A DNA stretch of 46,465 bases, taken from NCBI GenBank assembly GCA_964589415.1, contig CAZPRQ010000002.1, forward strand, positions 1-46,465, written 5' to 3'. The notes under the pieces were generated by a model. The model ran no database searches and was not told where the DNA came from. It saw only the letters and a program-made list of their open reading frames with translations. The translations under genes were made by a program, and so were the position numbers. Source of the DNA: CAZPRQ01 sp964589415 (GTDB lineage: Bacteria; Patescibacteriota; Doudnabacteria; UBA920). This document shows, piece after piece, positions 7,437-14,745 of this stretch (position 1 is the stretch's first letter; every line of letters begins with the position of its first letter).

Positions 7437-8981
7437 ATGTCTACTAAGATACCTAGCTTACACAATGCAAAAGCCGCGCAAAATCCGCCTAAAAACAAGG
7501 CCGGGTTTCCGCTGGCTAAAATAAAAAAATCAGCTAAACAGCTAAGTAAAACCTTCCATTCCAAAGTATTTACGCTTTTTGCGTCCACGGTCAGCGATAT
7601 CTATTCCTTTAGCCAACGCCTTTCCCCGCACTTTACTTACGGGTTTATGTTCTTAAAAAATGAGGAAGGTTTTTGGTTTTTTGATGTTGACGACGCGCTT
7701 AAAGTACGGGGGTGGATTTTAAAAAAAATCCAAACAAACCCCAAAGCCCTTTGGGACATTTATCAGGCCTGGAAGCAAGATTGGAAAAAATTTACCGGCC
7801 TGTCGAATAAACTTCTTAAAACCAATCTGCGCAATTTATCGAACCAAACCTTTTATGAGTTGTTCGACAAATACCATAAAAAATACGTACTCGCCGGCTC
7901 TATCGCCTACATGACGGATAGTTTTATGTCTACAGGTACCGTAGATTGGCTCGAAGAATTATTGACTAAAGAATTAAACAAAAATACTAAGAACACCTTT
8001 ACTCGCGACGACATAAAAAGCCTTCTTACTCCCCCCTCTGCCACTTACAGCAGTCAAGCGGAAAAGCTGCTCCTCAAAATACTAGCTTCGCGCAAAGGCG
8101 GCAGACAAAGCTTGCTTTCTTCGTTTTCCAAAAAATATTATTGGATAGAAAACAACTATTTCCATGTCCGTTTCATTAACGAAAAAATCGCCCAACAAAA
8201 AACACTCGAACTCAAAAAAGAATTGCTGGCGCAAGGCTTAACAGCCGAAAAAAAACTTAAACTGGCTAAGCTTGAGGCCAAAAAACGACGGCGCGAGCAA
8301 TTAAACATCTTTAGAAAACTTAAACCATCCCCTTTCGTACAAAATCTTATTAAGGTAGCCTGGCTATATGGGTCGTGGAAAGACACCCGCAAAAGCGGAG
8401 TGTGTATTGGCATGGAGCACTTCGACAGATTTCTAACCGAACTGGCTCACCGGACACAATACAGCAAACACGAACTAACCTTTGCCATAATGCCGGAAGT
8501 TAAACCCATTCTCATGGATGGCAAGGACATTAAAATCGAGCTCAAAAAACGCCAAATAAAAACCTTCTTTGCGGTGACAGACAAAAATTACACCATTGCG
8601 GGAGGAAAGGACGCGGACGTTTATTTTAAAGCTTTTGAGCTAACAACCAGGCTACATTCTCAAAAACTCCACGGCATGTGCGCCCAGCCAGGCCAGGTTA
8701 CCGGTCGAGTCCGCGTAATACGTAAAACCTCGGAAATGTCAGCATTTAAAAACGGCGAGATACTCGTTACAAACCAAACCACCCCGGAATTTGTACCCAT
8801 TATGAAAAAGGCCGCGGCCATTATTACCGAACAAGGCGGAATTACCAGCCACGCCGCCATTATTTCCCGCGAACTAGGCATTCCTTGCGTAATTGGTACA
8901 AAAATAGCCACCAAAGTCTTTAAAGACGGCGACATGGTGGAAGTGGATGCAAATAAAGGTATTATTACCAAGTTTTCTTAA
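7437..8981 (+). CDS. PEP-utilising mobile-domain carrier protein (paralogue D)
   Basis: A 514-residue protein, the longest carrier, with an extra basic N-terminal segment of about 40 residues. The C-terminal mobile domain contains NQTTPEFVPIM and GGITSHAAIISREL, with the phosphohistidine candidate at residue 472, and ends GDMVEVDANKG. Its C-terminus is almost identical to the truncated paralogue at the window start. The N-terminal region carries the shared LLTPPSATY and WKDTRKS motifs and a very basic helix around residues 270-290 (KLAKLEAKKRRREQ). It is separated from its paralogues by the M20 gene but followed by the palindrome and the ATP-grasp gene, so it probably belongs to the same functional set. 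The start is the first ATG after the promoter; no ribosome binding site is visible. Confidence 0.8.
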   Translation: MSTKIPSLHNAKAAQNPPKNKAGFPLAKIKKSAKQLSKTFHSKVFTLFASTVSDIYSFSQRLSPHFTYGFMFLKNEEGFWFFDVDDALKVRGWILKKIQTNPKALWDIYQAWKQDWKKFTGLSNKLLKTNLRNLSNQTFYELFDKYHKKYVLAGSIAYMTDSFMSTGTVDWLEELLTKELNKNTKNTFTRDDIKSLLTPPSATYSSQAEKLLLKILASRKGGRQSLLSSFSKKYYWIENNYFHVRFINEKIAQQKTLELKKELLAQGLTAEKKLKLAKLEAKKRRREQLNIFRKLKPSPFVQNLIKVAWLYGSWKDTRKSGVCIGMEHFDRFLTELAHRTQYSKHELTFAIMPEVKPILMDGKDIKIELKKRQIKTFFAVTDKNYTIAGGKDADVYFKAFELTTRLHSQKLHGMCAQPGQVTGRVRVIRKTSEMSAFKNGEILVTNQTTPEFVPIMKKAAAIITEQGGITSHAAIISRELGIPCVIGTKIATKVFKDGDMVEVDANKGIITKFS

Positions 8982-8991
8982 ATACTATTCG

Positions 8992-9021
8992 CAACTAAGT
9001 TCGCAATTGCGAACGCAGTTG
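8992..9021. promoter_or_regulatory. Palindromic operator, copy 3
   Basis: A 30-bp palindrome centred between 9006 and 9007. It keeps the 16-bp core GTTCGCAATTGCGAAC exactly, then two mismatched pairs, then CAACT/AGTTG outer arms. It lies 10 bp after the carrier D stop and 67 bp before the ATP-grasp start, and overlaps the likely -35 box of that gene. Confidence 0.65.
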
Positions 9022-9035
9022 ATAGTTGGTATATT
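9007..9035 (+). promoter_or_regulatory. Promoter of the ATP-grasp gene, overlapping the operator
   Basis: TTGCGA (9007-9012), a 17-bp spacer and TATATT (9030-9035). The -35 hexamer is the right half of the palindrome core, so a bound regulator would block polymerase. The leader would be about 47 nt. Confidence 0.5.
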
Positions 9036-9088
9036 GTTGGCGGGGGTTATAAAATTATAAAAATATTTAGAAAATTTTTAAAAACATT

Positions 9089-10030
9089 ATGGCTAAACAT
9101 ATAGAGTGGTTTAAGGATTTAAACAGTAAAAATGTGGCGCAGGCCGGCGGTAAGGGGGCAAGTTTAGGTGAAATGACGCGGGCGGGTTTGCCCGTACCGC
9201 CTGGGTTTGTAGTATTGGCAGCCGCGTTTGAACGGTTTTTGGAGGAAACGGATTTGGCCCAGGAAATTGAAGCGTTCTTAAAAAAAGTAAACCATAAAGA
9301 CATAAACTCCGTAGACAAGGCTTCGGCTGAAATTCGCGCCCTAATAGCCGGCGCGCCCATGCCCGTGGACATAAAAACGGAAATACAAAAATCCTTCAAA
9401 CAACTAAAATCCGCCTATGTGGCTGTGCGCAGTTCCGCCACAGCCGAAGACAGTAAAACCGCTTCGTGGGCGGGAGAACTGGAAACCTACTTAAACGTGA
9501 CCGAAAAAAACGTCCCCGCTTTTGTCAAAAAATGCTGGTCTTCCCTCTTTACCCCTAGAGCCATTTTTTACCGCATAGAAAAAAAACTCCATAAACAAAA
9601 AGTTTCAGTAGCAGTTGTCGTGCAAAAAATGGTACAAAGCGAAGTAAGCGGCATTTGCTTTACTGTTCACCCCGTAACCAAAGACTATAACCAAATGGTT
9701 ATAGAAGCGGGCTTTGGTCTGGGCGAAGCCATTGTCTCGGGACAAATTACGCCCGACACATATATTGTCCATAAAAAAGATTTTTCCATTCTGGATATAA
9801 ACGTCTCCGAACAAAAATTCGCCATTATAAAATCTCCCAAAGGCACGATTCATAAAACTTTAAGTCCTGCTATTGCCGGCAAACAAAAATTAACGGGAAA
9901 ACAAATAGTGGAATTGGCGGGCATTTGTAAAAAAATTGAGCGTCATTACAAACATCCCCAAGACATAGAATGGGCATACGAAAAAAAGAAATTCTATTTA
10001 ACCCAAAGCCGTCCCATAACCACATTATAA
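9089..10030 (+). CDS. Stand-alone ATP-binding domain of PEP synthase/PPDK family
   Basis: A 313-residue protein corresponding to the N-terminal nucleotide-binding (PPDK_N, ATP-grasp) domain alone. The motifs are in order: AGGKGASLGEM (about residues 19-29), GLPVPPGFVV, AVRSSATAEDS (112-122), SGICFTVHPVTKD, EAGFGLGEAIVSGQITPD, and QDIEWAYE followed by LTQSRPITTL at the C-terminus. The full-length enzymes continue into a phosphohistidine domain and a substrate barrel; this protein stops exactly where that would begin. It is therefore predicted to bind ATP and phosphorylate a histidine on another protein. The obvious partners are the TSHAAI carriers encoded at 1994, 3428 and 7437. The size matches the ATP-binding part of rifampin phosphotransferase. 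It could also have partners elsewhere in the genome. Confidence 0.88.
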   Translation: MAKHIEWFKDLNSKNVAQAGGKGASLGEMTRAGLPVPPGFVVLAAAFERFLEETDLAQEIEAFLKKVNHKDINSVDKASAEIRALIAGAPMPVDIKTEIQKSFKQLKSAYVAVRSSATAEDSKTASWAGELETYLNVTEKNVPAFVKKCWSSLFTPRAIFYRIEKKLHKQKVSVAVVVQKMVQSEVSGICFTVHPVTKDYNQMVIEAGFGLGEAIVSGQITPDTYIVHKKDFSILDINVSEQKFAIIKSPKGTIHKTLSPAIAGKQKLTGKQIVELAGICKKIERHYKHPQDIEWAYEKKKFYLTQSRPITTL

Positions 10031-10044
10031 TATTTTAAAAAATT

Positions 10045-10075
10045 AGCCGTCTCAAAATCATGGAGGCGGCTTTAA
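10045..10075 (+). terminator. Terminator after the ATP-grasp gene
   Basis: AGCCGTCTC (10045-10053) pairs with GAGGCGGCT (10063-10071), with one G-T pair and a 9-nt loop, followed by a short T run. Confidence 0.5.
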
Positions 10076-10203
10076 AAACCTTATTCTTGGGCAAAATTTT
10101 AAATATATGAAATACTCAAAAATATGGTAAAATATGGTCTGAAAGCTTGAATATATTGCCTCATAATGAACGCCTTTAGGGGCATAAACAGAAATTGTAA
10201 CAA

Positions 10204-10803
10204 ATGGAAAAAACTAACGTCTATAATTTTAGCGAGCCAAATTCCGCGGAAAATAAGGATTTTTTGCCAATTTTGCTTTCCAAAGCAAAAAATGGCGAAG
10301 AAGCCGCGTTCGGCGAACTTTATAGTCTTTATTTTAAACGCATTTTTAAATTTGTTTACTATCGCGTAGGTCACAAAGAAGTTGCCGAAGACCTCACCGA
10401 AGAAGTGTTTATTAAAGCCTATACCAAGCTGGCTTCAGTCCAGCAAAACTCTTCATTTGAAGGCTGGTTGTATCAAATTGCCAGAAATACGGTAATAGAC
10501 CATTACCGCGATAAAAAAATGATTGTCGCTCTGGAAGAAGTGGAAAACACCCTTGAATATGAAAGCAATATTGTAAATGTATTGGAACTACAGGACGAAC
10601 AAAAAGTCTTGTTAAAACTCATAAAAGAACTCGAGCCAGACCAGCAGGTAATAATTAAATTAAAATTTCTGGAAGATTTGGACAACCCCGAAATAGCCGC
10701 GCTTACAAACAAGACCGAAGGCGCTATTCGAGTCATTCAGCACAGAGCAATAACCAAACTTAAACAACTTATTAAAAACTCTCCCCCAAACATACAGCTA
10801 TGA
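10204..10803 (+). CDS. ECF-type RNA polymerase sigma factor
   Basis: A 199-residue sigma factor of the extracytoplasmic-function type. Region 2 spans about residues 30-105: the FGELYSLYFKRIFKF helix, then the AEDLTEEVFIKAY core-binding motif, then FEGWLYQIARNTVIDHYR, which matches the region 2.3/2.4 DNA-melting and -10-reading helices. Region 4 (about 135-190) contains LEPDQQVIIKLKFLEDLDNPEIA and the recognition helix TEGAIRVIQHRAITKL. A 25-residue N-terminal extension precedes region 2. The stop overlaps the start of the next gene by 4 bp (ATGA at 10800-10803), so the two are co-translated, the usual arrangement for an ECF sigma factor and its membrane regulator. A possible extended -10 (TGGTAAAAT) lies at 10125-10133. 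Confidence 0.9.
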   Translation: MEKTNVYNFSEPNSAENKDFLPILLSKAKNGEEAAFGELYSLYFKRIFKFVYYRVGHKEVAEDLTEEVFIKAYTKLASVQQNSSFEGWLYQIARNTVIDHYRDKKMIVALEEVENTLEYESNIVNVLELQDEQKVLLKLIKELEPDQQVIIKLKFLEDLDNPEIAALTNKTEGAIRVIQHRAITKLKQLIKNSPPNIQL

Positions 10804-11984
10804 ACCCGGAAGACAAGTTAAACGAACTAATTGGAAAAGTTACAAAAGGAAGTCCATCTTCCCGCGTTTTAAGCGATTTTGAAAGTGACACTGGAGAATT
10901 GTTAGAAATTGTTAGCATGCTTAAATCTTTGCCATTGCAAACTCCTCCGGAGCCCGCAATGCGCAGGGCATACATTGGCATGCAGGCCAAAGCCAACAGC
11001 TGGCTGGGATTAATATTTTCCCATCGTCACGCGGCATTTGCTTTCGGACTGCTGCTAATTGTTACAATGGGCAGCACTACTGTTTATGGAGCGGCAATTA
11101 GCGTTCCAGGGCAAAAATTATTTTCTTTAAAAAAAGGCGCGGAACAGCTCCGAGTAAAATTTGAAACCAACGAACTGGAAAAAGCCAATTTACAAATGGC
11201 GATTACAAAAAAACGCCTGGCGGAAGCCGAAAAAATATTAAGCAGCGCTGAAAAAAATCCCGAGCGGCAAATTGCCGCCTTAACTGAGCTTAGCAACCAA
11301 AGCCGTTCTACCATAGAACAAGTTGAAGTAGCGGCTAAAAACAACGGCTTGCAGGAAAAAAACCACCCTGTTATAACCAACTTTGAAGCTTTAAACAAAG
11401 AGCAGCAAGAATTCATAAACCAAATTCCGGAAAAAGATTCAACTAAAACTGCTGCAAGCAATGCCCTGGAATCGGCCAAAGAGGATGAAAGCAAGGTAGC
11501 GCAAATTAAAACTATAGTGGAAGTGGTTACGGCCAGCAAGGAACAAACGCTCATAGCGCTCAGCTCCGACCCCGACAGCATACTAATTTCCGGAATCGTA
11601 AGCGCGTATTATAAAGAGAAACTAACCGTAGAAAAAAACACCTTTGTTATAACCGAAGAAACAGTATTTAAAGACGCGGCCGGCAAAATTCTGTCTACCA
11701 CCACACTAAGCACTGGCCTTAAAATTACTATCCGCGGCCAAAAAAACAACGAAAAGTTAATTGCCACAGAAATAAATATATTATCCTTGCCCGAACCGGA
11801 AAGCGTAAAACCGGAAGTAAAGGGCACCTCTACGCCCGAAGAAATTCAAAATAAAGAAATAAATACCAGTACAACCCCTGCCAGCATAAAACATATTGAA
11901 ACTGAAGTTCAAGAAAACTCGGAACAGAACACCGCCCGCGCACTGTTTATTCCGGAAGACCCCGCTCCCCAATTTGCCCCTTAA
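10800..11984 (+). CDS. DUF5667-type membrane protein, putative anti-sigma factor
   Basis: A 394-residue protein translationally coupled to the sigma factor. The cytoplasmic N-terminus (1-77) is short and acidic-basic mixed, one membrane segment lies at about 78-100 (HAAFAFGLLLIVTMG), then an external part. Residues 101-200 match the DUF5667 pattern: PGQKLFSLKKGAEQLRVKF, then a long helix with KKRLAEAEKIL. Residues about 260-335 look like an OB-fold DUF5666-type domain (ISGIVSAYYKEKLTVEKN ... LKITIRGQ). The last 60 residues are Thr/Glu/Pro-rich and probably disordered. By analogy with other ECF pairs the N-terminus would hold the sigma factor until an envelope signal arrives. No zinc-binding anti-sigma motif is present, so this is inferred from position. 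Confidence 0.75.
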   Translation: MNPEDKLNELIGKVTKGSPSSRVLSDFESDTGELLEIVSMLKSLPLQTPPEPAMRRAYIGMQAKANSWLGLIFSHRHAAFAFGLLLIVTMGSTTVYGAAISVPGQKLFSLKKGAEQLRVKFETNELEKANLQMAITKKRLAEAEKILSSAEKNPERQIAALTELSNQSRSTIEQVEVAAKNNGLQEKNHPVITNFEALNKEQQEFINQIPEKDSTKTAASNALESAKEDESKVAQIKTIVEVVTASKEQTLIALSSDPDSILISGIVSAYYKEKLTVEKNTFVITEETVFKDAAGKILSTTTLSTGLKITIRGQKNNEKLIATEINILSLPEPESVKPEVKGTSTPEEIQNKEINTSTTPASIKHIETEVQENSEQNTARALFIPEDPAPQFAP

Positions 11985-12001
11985 TTAGTATATTGAAGCC
12001 G

Positions 12002-12163
12002 AACCCTTTTATTAAGGGTTCCCTTCAGGATATTAGACATCCTGGCGCATTTTGCCCTATAAAGGGCAGAGGGCAGTTAAGAAACAAACGCCTCATATGG
12101 GATTATTCCCAAACTAGGCAAGATAAACGACCCAATTCTAGAGCTTGGGTCGTTTTTGTTTTT
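12002..12163 (+). ncRNA. Chain of five hairpins, candidate structured RNA
   Basis: No credible gene lies here, but five stems follow in order: 12002-12008/12014-12020 (AACCCTT), 12026-12031/12039-12044 (CAGGAT), 12053-12058/12063-12068 (TGCCCT), a two-part stem 12090-12093/12116-12119 enclosing TGGGATTATTCCCA at 12098-12111, and the terminator 12126-12154. It may be an independent small RNA or a structured 3' UTR of the DUF5667 transcript. I do not recognise it as a known family. A 62-codon open frame over it is low quality. Confidence 0.45.
12126..12163 (+). terminator. Strong intrinsic terminator
   Basis: AACGACCCAA (12126-12135) pairs perfectly with TTGGGTCGTT (12145-12154), followed by a T-rich tract to 12163. 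It ends the sigma/DUF5667 unit and any RNA made from 12002 onward. Confidence 0.85.
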
Positions 12164-12251
12164 ATGGCTAAAATGTTATAATGTTAGCAATTCCGTAAGC
12201 AATTTCACCATAACCGATGTTTTAGATTGCGTACATTTGGGAAAACAACTT

Positions 12252-12341
12252 GGAGAGGTCGCATAGTGGTCTAGTGCGCTGGTCTTGAAAACCGGTAACC
12301 TCGCAAGAGGTTCGAGGGTCCGAATCCCTCCCTCTCCGCCA
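12252..12341 (+). tRNA. tRNA-Ser (anticodon UGA)
   Basis: The acceptor arms GGAGAGG (12252-12258) and CCTCTCC (12331-12337) pair fully. The anticodon loop CTTGAAA gives TGA. A long variable arm (TAACCTCGCAAGAGGTT) and a T arm with GAGGGTCCGAATCCCTC are present, typical of class II tRNA-Ser. The discriminator G and CCA are encoded (12338-12341). A TATAAT at 12177-12182 is a possible -10 box. Confidence 0.95.
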
Positions 12342-12464
12342 GCCTTCGCTAAAGCTTCGGCTTGGCGAAGCCATACACCTGCAAGCTTTAGCGAAGGCTG
12401 TCACGCCAATGTTTGACGAAGGCGGACTATAAAAATATAAAGCTTCGGCTTGGCGAAGCCATAC
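12341..12464. repeat. Inverted and direct repeats after tRNA-Ser
   Basis: 17-bp perfect arms AGCCTTCGCTAAAGCTT (12341-12357) and their complement (12383-12399) start on the last base of the tRNA. They enclose a smaller GGCTT/AAGCC hairpin. A 26-bp segment at 12351-12376 recurs exactly at 12439-12464. Similar CTTCGCYAARGCTTCG sequence follows tRNA-Arg at about 14573-14600 and another piece is at about 43515, so this is a dispersed short repeat. Confidence 0.7.
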
Positions 12465-12519
12465 ATTCCCGCATTTATAAAAAAGCATTTTACCCTGCAG
12501 GGATATGATTTGAACTTAT

Positions 12520-13092
12520 ATGAAAAATCCTGAGAAAACATTTCAATGGATAGTTGGTATTTTTAACAAACATAGTATTCCTTTTGTCATTACAGGTGGG
12601 TTAGCGGGAAAAAGCTACGGATCACCAAGACCCTTAAACGACATTGATATAGATATCCACAATAAAGATTTTGGCCTTATTCTGGATGACATTAGACCTT
12701 ACATTGTTTTTGGCCCGGCTCAGTACAAAGATGAAAGATGGGACTTACTGCTCGCTACTTTAAATTATGAGGGACAAGAANNNNNNNNNNNNNNNNNNNN
12801 NNNNNNNNNNNNNNNNNNNNNNNNNNNNNNNNNNNNNNNNNNNNNNNNNNNNNNNNNNNNNNNNNNNNNNNNNNNNNNNNTAGATATAAGCGGAGGAGAT
12901 ACTTTAAAAATTTGCGACGCGAGAACCGGAGAATGGAAACTAAGCCCAACAAATTTTTCCAATGTCGAACAGAGGGAAGTATTTGGCATTACTGTACCGG
13001 TTATTTCCAGAGACGATTTAATTGCATATAAATCCATGCTGCAAGGCGAGCATCAGAAGGTGGATATACAAGCAGCTCAAAATCATTCGTAA
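12520..13092 (+). CDS. Nucleotidyltransferase-like protein, interrupted by a gap
   Basis: 190 codons including about 34 hidden by the N run. The N-terminal part contains ITGGLAGKSYGSPRPLNDIDID: a GG...YGS..P..D-D-D pattern typical of stand-alone nucleotidyltransferase-fold proteins, where the Asp pair binds metal. The part after the gap ends with VPVISRDDLIAYKSMLQGEHQKVD, which is the usual C-terminal helix of such proteins, so the two parts probably belong together, though the frame across the gap is untested. Substrate and role are unknown; some relatives are antitoxins or RNA-modifying enzymes. No partner toxin gene is visible beside it. Confidence 0.55.
   Translation: MKNPEKTFQWIVGIFNKHSIPFVITGGLAGKSYGSPRPLNDIDIDIHNKDFGLILDDIRPYIVFGPAQYKDERWDLLLATLNYEGQEXXXXXXXXXXXXXXXXXXXXXXXXXXXXXXXXXXDISGGDTLKICDARTGEWKLSPTNFSNVEQREVFGITVPVISRDDLIAYKSMLQGEHQKVDIQAAQNHS
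12781..12880. other. Assembly gap (100 N)
   Basis: Exactly 100 N, the conventional length for a gap of unknown size. It lies inside the nucleotidyltransferase-like gene, so the length and integrity of that gene are uncertain. Confidence 0.99.
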
Positions 13093-13194
13093 AACCGCTG
13101 ACACAAATTACCCACACTAAGCCTTATAACATCTACCACATCATACATTCGCTTTACGTAAAAATAGGTTAAGTACCGAAAGAGCTTTGAACTT

Positions 13195-13755
13195 ATGGAA
13201 AACAAAGATATTACATTCATAACCGGTAACCAGAAAAAGGCGGACTACCTCGCTAAATACCTTGGCTTTCCCGTTAAGCATATAAAACTCGATCTCCATG
13301 AAATTCAATCTTTAAATCTAAGTGAAATAGTGGAGCATAAAGTTCGCCAGGCATACGAAAAAATAAAATCACCGGTCATTGTTGAGGATGCATCCCTTGA
13401 ATTTGAGGCATTCAATGGACTGCCCGGCCCATTCATAAAATTCTTTCTAGACACTGTCCCATTAGAAACAATCTGCTCAATGGTAGACGGTAAAACCCGC
13501 AAAGCGACCGCAAAATGTGTATTTGGATATTACGATGGTAAAGCGCTAAAATTATTTAAAGGATCACTTGGCGGGGAAATTGCCCAGTTTCCGGCAGGCG
13601 AGAATGGTTACGGCTGGGATCGTCTCTATATCCCCCATGGATATACCGTTACCCGCGCCCAACTTAACGAAGAGGATTATGAGGCAACTTACGTAAAAAT
13701 TAAACCCTTCGCCGCTTTAAAAGAATTTCTAAATACTATCCATAACCAAACCTAG
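13195..13755 (+). CDS. Ham1/RdgB-type noncanonical purine NTP pyrophosphatase
   Basis: A 186-residue protein of the inosine triphosphate pyrophosphatase family. The signatures are FITGNQKKADY near the N-terminus (substrate-binding T-G-N-x-x-K), IVEDASLEFEAFNGLPGPF around residues 62-80 (the catalytic acidic motif and the Ser/Gly loop), and GYGWDRLYIPHGY near residue 140 (the usual GYGFD.IF.P). The enzyme hydrolyses dITP/ITP/XTP to monophosphates and cleans the nucleotide pool. The E-D-x-S-L-E-F and GPF-IKF pattern is closer to archaeal and eukaryotic ITPases than to E. coli RdgB. Gaps of about 70-100 bp on both sides suggest a single-gene unit. Confidence 0.88.
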   Translation: MENKDITFITGNQKKADYLAKYLGFPVKHIKLDLHEIQSLNLSEIVEHKVRQAYEKIKSPVIVEDASLEFEAFNGLPGPFIKFFLDTVPLETICSMVDGKTRKATAKCVFGYYDGKALKLFKGSLGGEIAQFPAGENGYGWDRLYIPHGYTVTRAQLNEEDYEATYVKIKPFAALKEFLNTIHNQT

Positions 13756-13828
13756 AAATTCCTAATACCTCCGAAACGCCCACTAAAATTTCAAAAACAA
13801 TTATTTAAAAAACTAAACAAACCTCTTC

Positions 13829-14296
13829 ATGACCGAACAAACAAAAATTTCCTGGCAAGCGCTAGAATTCCGTCACTATGAAAAAAATATTGGCTGGTAC
13901 GTAACATTGCTGGCCATAGCCATTTTAGTTACTGGCTTCTTTATTATACAGTCGGACTACTTTGCCGGCGTGACTACGGCCATTTTAGCCATAATGATAA
14001 TATTTTTTTCCCGCCAAAAGCCGGAGCTTATGGAAGTGGAAATAACCGGCAAAGCCGTACATATGGACAACCTGATTTACCCTTTCAAACATATTAAACA
14101 TTTTTGGATTGTTAACACCCCGCATCATAAAACATTGAATTTGGAAACCACCACTTTGGTAAACCGTATGGTAATAATTGAACTCGGCGAGCAAGACGCG
14201 GAAGAAGTAAGGGAATTCCTTTTAAATCATCTACCCGAACATACGGAAACGACCGAAACCATTACCCAAAAAATTATGCATAAGCTTAAATTTTAA
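13829..14296 (+). CDS. Small membrane protein with two N-terminal TM segments
   Basis: A 155-residue protein I do not assign to a named family. A short polar N-terminus (SWQALEFRHYEKN) precedes two membrane helices at about residues 22-42 and 47-63. A soluble region follows whose alternating hydrophobic pattern (VEITGKAVHMDNLIYPFKHI, then FWIV) resembles a PH-like bacterial domain. The C-terminus is a charged helix. This layout is common among conserved CPR membrane proteins. It stands alone between the pyrophosphatase and tRNA-Arg. Confidence 0.65.
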   Translation: MTEQTKISWQALEFRHYEKNIGWYVTLLAIAILVTGFFIIQSDYFAGVTTAILAIMIIFFSRQKPELMEVEITGKAVHMDNLIYPFKHIKHFWIVNTPHHKTLNLETTTLVNRMVIIELGEQDAEEVREFLLNHLPEHTETTETITQKIMHKLKF

Positions 14297-14379
14297 GCAT
14301 TTCTCCTTTGGCCTCGTACGTAACTCAGGAATTAGAACCACCGCTTTGCCTTGCAAGTAACTATTTATAATTTATCTCA

Positions 14380-14454
14380 GCTTCCATAGCTCAATGGATA
14401 GAGTATAGCCCTCCGAAGGCTGGGATGCAGGTTCGACTCCTGCTGGAAGCACCA
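14380..14454 (+). tRNA. tRNA-Arg (anticodon CCG)
   Basis: GCTTCCA (14380-14386) pairs with TGGAAGC (14444-14450). The D arm is GCTCAATGGATAGAGT. The anticodon stem TAGCC/GGCTG encloses CTCCGAA, giving CCG. The T arm GCAGGTTCGACTCCTGC is perfect. ACCA is encoded at 14451-14454. TATAAT at 14366-14371 sits at the right distance for a -10 box. Confidence 0.95.
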
Positions 14455-14745
14455 TAAAATTATTTACTGTCAAAACAAGGCAGGCGAGGCGTTTTCCGGG
14501 CTTACCCCGTACCGGAACCGACGAACGTCGAAACGACTGGTACCGGGGCTCGATCCCTGCCGAGGTCACCAGACTTCGCCAAGGCTTCGTCTGGCTTCGC
14601 CCCAAAATAAATAAAAATACTAAACCGAACTAAAAATACACATAAACAGCGAGGTCCGCGCGCCGCAGCCTTGCGCGAAGGCGGGCTAAGCTTGTTTACT
14701 AGGATTCGTGGCGCAGCCACAGAAGGATTATCTAAACTTCCTAAG
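14455..14745. other. Intergenic region with a nested stem-loop and a tRNA-like tail
   Basis: No gene is supported. GGCAGG (14479-14484) pairs with CCTGCC (14556-14561), enclosing CCCCGTACC (14505-14513) with GGTACCGGGG (14539-14548) and a CGAC/GTCG hairpin. The right part has a T-loop-like GGCTCGATCCC and ends in CACCA, so it may be a decayed tRNA or a tRNA-derived scar, but no acceptor stem can be closed. A TTCGCC-type short repeat follows. Confidence 0.35.
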
